From Gonium pectorale (Eukaryota; Chlorophyta; Chlorophyceae; Chlamydomonadales; Volvocaceae), in contig LSYV01000039.1 in assembly GCA_001584585.1 (NCBI GenBank), forward strand, positions 705,570-716,752: a stretch of DNA of 11,183 nt, read 5' to 3'. Shown piece after piece: positions 8,101-11,183 of this stretch (its first letter is position 1; every line of letters starts with the position of its first letter). The position numbers and the translations under genes were made by a program. The notes under the pieces were generated by a model. The model made no database searches. It was not told the DNA's origin and saw only the letters and a program-made list of their open reading frames with translations.

Positions 8101-11100
8101 CCAGATTGAAGCCAGAGGCGTGGCCTTGGACCCACCCTCTCAGCAGCCGGCGCCCAGCGAGGAGCCCCAACGGCGCCAAGGTGCCCGACCCGCCTGGGTC
8201 CTGCCCCTGGCGGTCGCACTCCCCGTGACCGTGGGCTCTGCTCTGTTGCTGGCCGCTATGGTTGCGATGGTGGCGGTTCGGCGCCGCCGGGCTGCGAAGC
8301 GGCGGCTTGAAGGAGAATCCACAGGCAAAGACATTGGGGCGCGAGGTCAGGCCGCGGCGGTGTCGTACTCAAGCCAAAACACTGAGCTCGCGCCCGATAG
8401 CGCCAAGGCGCGGTTCTCTCGCGGCTGGGGCGGGCAGCGCCCGGGGGTGCAGTCGGTTTGGCCGCACAGGGACCGAAGCAGCCGCAGCGGACGCGGCAGG
8501 GCCGGCGGCAAGCGCGTCTTACTGAGCCCCCTGACGGAGGAGACCACGACTACCGACATGGGCACTGCCACCGACACGGGCTTCACGGGGTCAGCGGCTT
8601 TGGTCTCAGGGGCGGCAGCTGCCGCCCTTCACGCGCCACTCCCGCAGCAGCGGAAGAGCAACGCAGCGCAGGTGGGTCGGCGCGGTGCCGCTGGTCCGTG
8701 AAGCTGTTGGGAGCGAGCCTGAAGTGATGAGCTTGCCCCGCGTCGCGTCGCTTACTTCTTATTGGGGATGGACGCGCCGATCATCCGAATCCTTAAGGCG
8801 AGATGGCCGCGCGCCTCTTCCCATCAGTGGGATCAGCTATCACGGCTTGGCGTGTGCGAAGGGTCCTCTTCCGCGCCCCAATCGCTTGGACGATGGCACC
8901 CCAAGCACCCGCCCAAACTACACGTGCAGGATACTATCCCGCGAGCCGTAACCTCGCCGCACCAGCGTGCTTCCGCACTCCACACGCGCTTTCACACTGC
9001 TGTTGCCCTGGCTCTGCTATATGGGTGCCCCCTACAGGCCAACCGCTGCGCAGTAGCAGCCGCACTCAAGCGACAGGTGGCGGAGGCTGGTCTCGGCGCC
9101 GGCCAGATGATGGGCCAAACGGAAACGCCGGCAGTGGGTAGCGAGAACAGGGGTGCCGCGCCGCAGTCCGCAAAGCTCCCACCCAACAACAGCAGCGCTG
9201 AGAGCTTGACGCCAGCGCCACTGGCGGCTCCGGAGCCTCAAGACGACCAGGCGTTTCTGCAGGACGTTAGCGTGAGTGCCTGCGTGACTGCTTGTGAACG
9301 GCAGCTGCTCAGCAGCGGGGCTACGGAAGTGCCCCTCGCCCTGTACCATCACGGCAGTGTGCTGCACCCGAGCCTACCTGCTCTGTTGTTGTGCTTTGCC
9401 GCAGCGACGTGTTGTCGACACAGTCGTCAATGGGGGCGCTGCACTTGCCATGAGGGGCGGGATGCCCTGGGCCCGGCTGACCCCGTAAGCAAGATGCCCA
9501 AAGCTTGAATAGCGTGTGAATGGCCTTTGTGAATGTACGGCTGCGTGCTGTATGCTTGTACGGCTGCCCGTACGTGCAGGTGTACTTCGGCGAGCTGCGA
9601 GCTCGGCTGGGGCAGCCGCAGGATAAAGGCGATGGTGGGGACGCAGTCGACGCAGCGAGCAAACCGTCGGCTGCGTTTCCCGAATTGCGGGCTTCCATCC
9701 GGGCGCTGCAGGTCCGCTCTTGCGTTGGGAATGCCGGGACGTCGGGGCTGGGAACGCACTTCTTTGTCGGATCCCAGGCCGGCGAACGAAGCCTGGTCAC
9801 ATGTGATGGGATTGTAGCCTTCGCCGTGGGATGGGTGCAGGGGTGGTGGGGTGCGTAGCGGCTTTCGGACGTGCAAGACGAAGTGCCGAGAACGGGGGCG
9901 CCGCGCGCTGTCACGCAACCTGCGCCACGGTTGTCGGTGGGCCCCTGTGCGCACATCCGTAGGAGTTCCAGCAAGAGTGATGGCCCACCCCGAACCCCGC
10001 CCGTCGTCCTGCACCCCGCCCGTCACCCCGCACCCCGTCCGTCACCCTGCACCCCGCCCGTCGCCACGCATCCTGACCCGCACCCCGACTGACTCCGATG
10101 CACCCCAATACGCCAGCCCGATCTCCCCGCGCTTCCTCGTCGCCTCCCGCCACCTGTGCACACCCAACAGGCGGAGCTCGGCGGCGGAGACTCGGACCTC
10201 CAGGTTTCCTCCGTCCTGGGCCGCGGCGCGTTCGGCGTGGTGTATACCGGCCGGTGGCGCTCACTGCCCGTCGCCGTCAAGACGCTGGTGCTACCGGAAG
10301 TAGCAGCAGGATCGGAGGACGGGCAGCGGCGGCGGGCGGTGCTGGAAGCCGCCATCTCGCTGAGCATGGCGCACGAGAACATCGTGGGTGAGTAGCGAGA
10401 TCTGCGTGCTGAGTGGTGGTGGGCTGCGAGCTGGGCCGGAGGCGACGGAAGCAGGTGGAGCTGTGTATGCGACCTTAGAAGGGGCTTTGGAGGAAAAGGC
10501 CATGCACATACGAACGAACGAATGAAAGCGCTCCGGCAGTCGTGTATCATGTGTGGATCGAGAGGGTCGATTTCTCGGTTTCCCCTTACGGCGAGGGAGC
10601 CGGGAGCCGCTGGTGACTCGGCTGTCCCAGCCGACGGGGACTTGTGGGGCCCACGGGTAAGTGCGGACAACGGGCCCCACGTTCTTCGTCCCCACTTGGC
10701 CTGCCATTGGCGTGGGCCCTGCGGCAGCGCATGCCCCTCCTTTTACATGCCATTGATACATGGGCGGCAGCGCATGTCTCCAACGTCAACAAAAGCGACT
10801 TAGACACGCGCATGCACACGCCTCTACTACTACGACCTTCATAGAAACTACCTGGTTGTACGCAACTCGCCCATCGACGCGGGCGCAGCCAGCATCAGCG
10901 GCACAGACCTGGCGGGTGCCGCACTTCCGGATCGCCGACACCTTCGGGAACCGGCGAAATGGGAACCGGACGGGACAAACGCTACTGGCGTCTAGCTCGT
11001 CGTTACTCATATGCTTTACCCTTCAAATATCCCCCTCCTTTTACATACCATCGACGCTGTGTGGTCAGCCCTCCACCTTGTTGCTTGTTGCCAGACGGCA

Positions 11101-11183
11101 TCCGCACTCCTTCCCACCTGGTCTCCGCAGCCACGTACACCTACATGCTCAAGCCGCTCGTGCAGCAGCCGCCCAGCACTGAG
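1618..11183 (+). CDS. Receptor-like TKL protein kinase, multi-exon, 3' truncated by window end
   Basis: Predicted single-pass membrane receptor kinase. The model joins 1618-2140, 2469-3055, 3442-3695, 3967-4162, 4562-4639, 4915-5049, 5361-5467, 5987-6173, 6409-6563, 6691-6980, 7237-7451, 7597-7765, 7980-8671, 9038-9271, 9580-9711, 10171-10387 and 11131-11183. All junctions are GT-AG with CAG acceptors; phases agree at every join and give 1408 codons without a stop. Domains: signal sequence (~30-50), repeat ectodomain with L-x-N-x-T-L motifs, Pro-rich rods (~800-890), transmembrane helix (~1038-1065), cytosolic linker, kinase N-lobe (~1325 onward; G-loop from 1335, Lys 1355, Glu 1377). The ATG has A at -3 and G at +4 and is the first in-frame ATG after a TGA at 1540. 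Membership in the volvocine TKL group is inferred from N-lobe style. Catalytic activity cannot be judged because HRD and DFG are outside the window. The ectodomain family is not recognised and the ligand is unknown. Confidence 0.85.
2469..3055 (+). CDS. Exon 2: ectodomain repeats with Gly/Ser loop
   Basis: The join restores GGC at the exon 1/2 boundary and reads RPGQQLTLTSLSFFLPE, which continues the strand broken at the end of exon 1. It contains the clearest repeat core, LELRNVTLVLSRNEL (about 2602-2646), then a loop with CRSTAAW and ITCDDVE cysteines, a Gly/Ser-rich stretch near 2900-2950, and GPVFLSLTSNISLATGF. It ends GYWN|GTAAGC in phase 0. The frame stays open throughout. Confidence 0.85.
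3442..3695 (+). CDS. Exon 3: ectodomain segment
   Basis: Follows a pyrimidine-rich acceptor (GCCGCCCCCAG). Strand-like stretches GRLVLRGSPGAATTLDL and FAYLYDMTLVNLP match the ectodomain repeat style, and the exon ends in DLMVLATLSFSV before a short loop. The donor is GACGG|GTGAGG in phase 2. Phase 0 entry from exon 2 joins without a stop. Confidence 0.8.
3967..4162 (+). CDS. Exon 4: ectodomain repeat with G9 tract
   Basis: The repeat core RLRLTLCTLVLPDEEVAFL lines up with the N-x-T-L-V-L-P cores elsewhere, with Cys in place of Asn-Val. It is followed by Gly- and Ala-runs coded by a nine-G homopolymer (4062-4070) and GCG/GCC repeats, then GGFTLSMQ. The acceptor is CCGCAG and the donor CAG|GTGAGA in phase 0. 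The frame depends on the length of the G tract. Confidence 0.8.
4562..4639 (+). CDS. Exon 5: short ectodomain exon
   Basis: 26 codons between acceptor CTCTGCAG and donor GCG|GTGCGG, phase 0 on both sides. The content (GSGVLVVDWLELQPA) runs directly into the exon 6 core VLLLNCTLL and gives the same strand-loop-strand pattern as the other repeats. An alternative donor GTACGT at 4719 is stronger by consensus but breaks phase with exon 6, so the shorter exon is preferred. The exact right end is uncertain. Confidence 0.55.
4915..5049 (+). CDS. Exon 6: ectodomain repeat
   Basis: Begins after a long pyrimidine tract (about 4850-4914) ending GCGCCAG. It codes 45 residues opening with VLLLNCTLLSASAYAALPG, the same Asn-x-Thr-Leu core as the other repeats, and contains a second sequon (GNRSRA). 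The donor is GCAG|GTGCGG in phase 0. An exon starting exactly at the repeat strand suggests that repeats and exon edges are related. Confidence 0.8.
5361..5467 (+). CDS. Exon 7: ectodomain segment
   Basis: The acceptor CCCGGCCCAG is preceded by a C/T-rich tract. It codes GPSGLAVAPGLEAALAVQE, then a Cys-containing loop and AAVTLVAR. The donor GCGAG|GTGGGC leaves phase 2. The downstream join is the least certain in the ectodomain, because a possible microexon lies in the following intron. Confidence 0.7.
5750..5764 (+). other. Possible 15-nt microexon
   Basis: AACGCCACCTGCAAT lies between acceptor CACGTGTGCAG and donor GTGCGT within the 519-base intron 7. Its length is a multiple of three, so it can be included or skipped without changing the frame between exons 7 and 8. 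In phase 2 it would add five residues (TPPAM). There is no evidence beyond the splice-like edges. Confidence 0.2.
5771..5843. repeat. 13-bp minisatellite, ~5.6 copies, in intron 7
   Basis: Tandem copies of CTGG(A/G)TCGGTTGA; the second copy is 12 bp long (CTGGATTGTTGA) and the last is a 9-bp remnant. The copies on the right are identical to each other, suggesting recent expansion there. Copy number may vary between strains. Confidence 0.9.
5987..6173 (+). CDS. Exon 8: ectodomain segment
   Basis: Entered in phase 2 after CTGCCCAG. The first two thirds are Gly/Pro/Ala-rich and low in structure; the end is strand-like (YAPELVVGRTFTDLK). The donor is AAG|GTGCGG in phase 0. It carries one Cys (GDVCTVSG). 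Confidence 0.75.
6409..6563 (+). CDS. Exon 9: ectodomain repeat
   Basis: Phase 0 entry after CATGCCAG. It contains the repeat core RPLRLQNLVLYNLAPGG and then the aromatic strand SLPLWYFSLT, with a sequon (VNSS). The donor is CCAG|GTGGGG in phase 2. Confidence 0.8.
6691..6980 (+). CDS. Exon 10: last clear repeat and first Pro-rich rod
   Basis: Phase 2 entry after TCCGCCGCAG. It opens with the best-conserved repeat core, APLLLLDNVTLVVPEPEW (about 6713-6766), then an Ala-rich helix-like stretch, and from about 6826 a Pro-rich rod with SP and PP motifs. The donor CCGT|GTAAGC is in phase 1. Without splicing here the frame closes at 7012. Confidence 0.85.
7237..7451 (+). CDS. Exon 11: Ser-Pro/poly-Pro rod
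   Basis: Phase 1 entry after CACCGTCGCAG. Most of the exon is Pro and Ser, including 13 consecutive prolines at 7323-7361 flanked by PSP motifs. Such tracts in volvocine extracellular proteins (pherophorins, wall glycoproteins) are known to become hydroxylated and arabinosylated rods; that modification here is inference. It ends in the non-Pro segment RNALLAFAAASS at donor GTAGGT, phase 0. Confidence 0.85.
7323..7361 (+). repeat. Coding poly-proline tract (13 Pro)
   Basis: Thirteen proline codons, a mix of CCG, CCC and CCT, bounded by TCG serine codons. Mixed codons indicate selection on the protein rod rather than a pure triplet slippage product. Confidence 0.9.
7597..7765 (+). CDS. Exon 12: membrane-proximal beta-rich segment
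   Basis: Phase 0 entry after CTGCCCCGCAG. It codes alternating hydrophobic strands: PLLLDSSSGVLVLAS, HVTVTYTLPLDAP and AVRLPYQEFA. This echoes the ectodomain repeats but lies between the Pro rod and the stalk. The donor is GCAG|GTGGGG in phase 1. Confidence 0.8.
7980..8671 (+). CDS. Exon 13: stalk, transmembrane helix and cytosolic linker
   Basis: Phase 1 entry after GCCCTTCAG. A Pro/Gln-rich extracellular stalk (about 8029-8194) leads into a 28-residue hydrophobic helix at 8195-8278, with no charged residue inside, followed at once by RRRRAAKRR (8279-8305), a classic stop-transfer signal that puts the C-terminus in the cytosol. The rest is a Gly/Ala/Ser/Thr-rich, basic linker with a Thr cluster (SPLTEETTTTDMGTATDTGF). 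The donor is CAG|GTGGGT in phase 0. Confidence 0.9.
8195..8278 (+). other. Transmembrane helix (single pass)
   Basis: Residues ~1038-1065 run from Trp to Val with only Leu, Ala, Val, Met, Pro, Thr, Gly and Ser between. The flanks are a Pro-rich extracellular stalk on the left and nine residues containing seven Arg/Lys on the right. This sets the topology: repeats outside, kinase inside. Confidence 0.92.
9038..9271 (+). CDS. Exon 14: cytosolic juxtamembrane linker
   Basis: Phase 0 entry after CCCCCTACAG. It codes a helix-like start (AVAAALKRQVAEAG) followed by a disordered-looking Gly/Pro/Ser/Asn stretch and PEPQDDQAFLQDVS. The donor AGC|GTGAGT is a near-perfect consensus, phase 0. No known domain is recognised. 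Confidence 0.75.
9405..9484 (+). other. Possible frame-breaking optional exon
   Basis: Flanked by an excellent acceptor (GTGCTTTGCCGCAG) and donor (CCCC|GTAAGC). Read in phase from exon 14 it codes a sensible helix-like peptide (VVDTVVNGGAALAMRGG). At 80 nt it is not a multiple of three, so including it shifts exon 15 and, with the 9711 donor, places a stop at 10301-10303 inside the kinase exon. It is therefore left out of the main model. It may be an alternative exon, a pseudo-exon, or a sign of an assembly error nearby. Confidence 0.35.
9580..9711 (+). CDS. Exon 15: pre-kinase linker
   Basis: Phase 0 entry after GTACGTGCAG. It codes VYFGELRARLGQPQDKG, then ELRASIRALQ, which continues smoothly into the AELGGGDSDLQ at the front of the kinase exon. 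The donor GTCCGC at 9712 is weak by consensus. An alternative donor GTGGGG at 9635 keeps frame only if the optional exon at 9405-9484 is included. Confidence 0.6.
9995..10070. repeat. 19-bp tandem repeat, 4 copies, in intron 15
   Basis: Four head-to-tail units of the pattern CCCCGCCCGTCACCCTGCA with a few substitutions each. The tract is C-rich on the plus strand and lies about 100 bases before the acceptor of the kinase exon, so it may extend the pyrimidine environment used in splicing. Confidence 0.85.
10171..10387 (+). CDS. Exon 16: protein kinase N-lobe
   Basis: Phase 0 entry after a pyrimidine-rich tract ending CCCAACAG. It codes the start of a protein kinase: G-loop GRGAFGVVY (10219-10245), VAVK with the ATP-binding lysine at 10279-10281, and an alpha-C helix with the pairing glutamate likely at 10345-10347 (VLEAAISLSM). 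It ends HENIV at donor GTGAGT, phase 1. All N-lobe residues needed for ATP binding that can be seen are intact, so this part is not pseudokinase-like. Confidence 0.93.
10703..10781. repeat. Imperfect local duplication in intron 16
   Basis: Two arms begin with GCCATTG (10703 and 10749) and each contains GCGGCAGCGCATG (10721 and 10764). The linking segment CCCCTCCTTTTACATGCCAT (10734-10753) reappears almost unchanged at 11032-11051 in the same intron. Intron 16 is the longest (743 bases) and otherwise shows nothing recognisable. Confidence 0.6.
11131..11183 (+). CDS. Exon 17 (partial): kinase N-lobe continues
   Basis: The acceptor CTGGTCTCCGCAG joins G|CC in phase 1 and reads NIVATYTYMLKPLV, the expected beta-4/beta-5 region after the alpha-C helix. 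The exon runs off the window. The hinge, catalytic loop, DFG and C-lobe must lie downstream. Confidence 0.85.

Noticed and set aside
8762..9508. Unspliced reading through exon 14 to 9508
   Set aside because: The open frame continues past 9271, but a consensus donor GTGAGT stands there and the following residues are Cys/His-rich with no continuity to the kinase linker.
9995..10070. CRISPR array
   Set aside because: Units of 19 bp are directly adjacent with no unique spacers, and the context is a eukaryotic intron.

Overview
The window looks like nuclear DNA of a volvocine green alga (Chlamydomonas, Volvox or a relative). The evidence is the high GC content, many short GT-AG introns ending in CAG, Ser-Pro/poly-Pro rods of the kind found in volvocine wall proteins, and a receptor-like protein whose kinase N-lobe resembles the expanded tyrosine-kinase-like (TKL) kinases of these algae. 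The species cannot be fixed from the sequence alone, and no bacterial-style operon is visible.

Layout. Positions 1-1566 hold no gene I can support; there is one weak ORF (345-995) with a Cys/His cluster. The last ~100 bases before the gene are a likely 5' leader with a 10-codon uORF. From 1618 to the right edge there is a single plus-strand gene. I read it as 17 coding exons (the last cut by the window end) separated by 16 introns of 127-743 bases. All introns are GT-AG and all acceptors are CAG. The reading phase is continuous throughout: 4224 coding nucleotides give 1408 codons with no stop.

Domain order of the predicted protein: N-terminal signal sequence (residues ~30-50); a large ectodomain (to ~800) built from degenerate repeats around an L-x-L-x-N-[AVC]-T-L core with N-glycosylation sequons; two Pro-rich rods, one containing 13 consecutive prolines; a membrane-proximal beta-rich segment; a Pro/Gln-rich stalk; one transmembrane helix (~1038-1065) followed by RRRRAAKRR; a ~260-residue Ser/Thr/Gly/Ala-rich cytosolic linker; and the start of a protein kinase domain (G-loop GRGAFGVVY, VAVK lysine, alpha-C glutamate, HENIV). 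The catalytic loop, DFG and C-lobe lie beyond the window.

The architecture suggests a single-pass surface receptor kinase with a wall-spanning Pro-rich rod. The ligand is unknown. Uncertain points are a possible frame-breaking exon at 9405-9484, a possible 15-nt microexon at 5750-5764, a weak donor (GTCCGC) at 9712, and the extent of exon 5. Intron tandem repeats (13-bp and 19-bp units) and a coding G9 tract are the other notable sequence structures.
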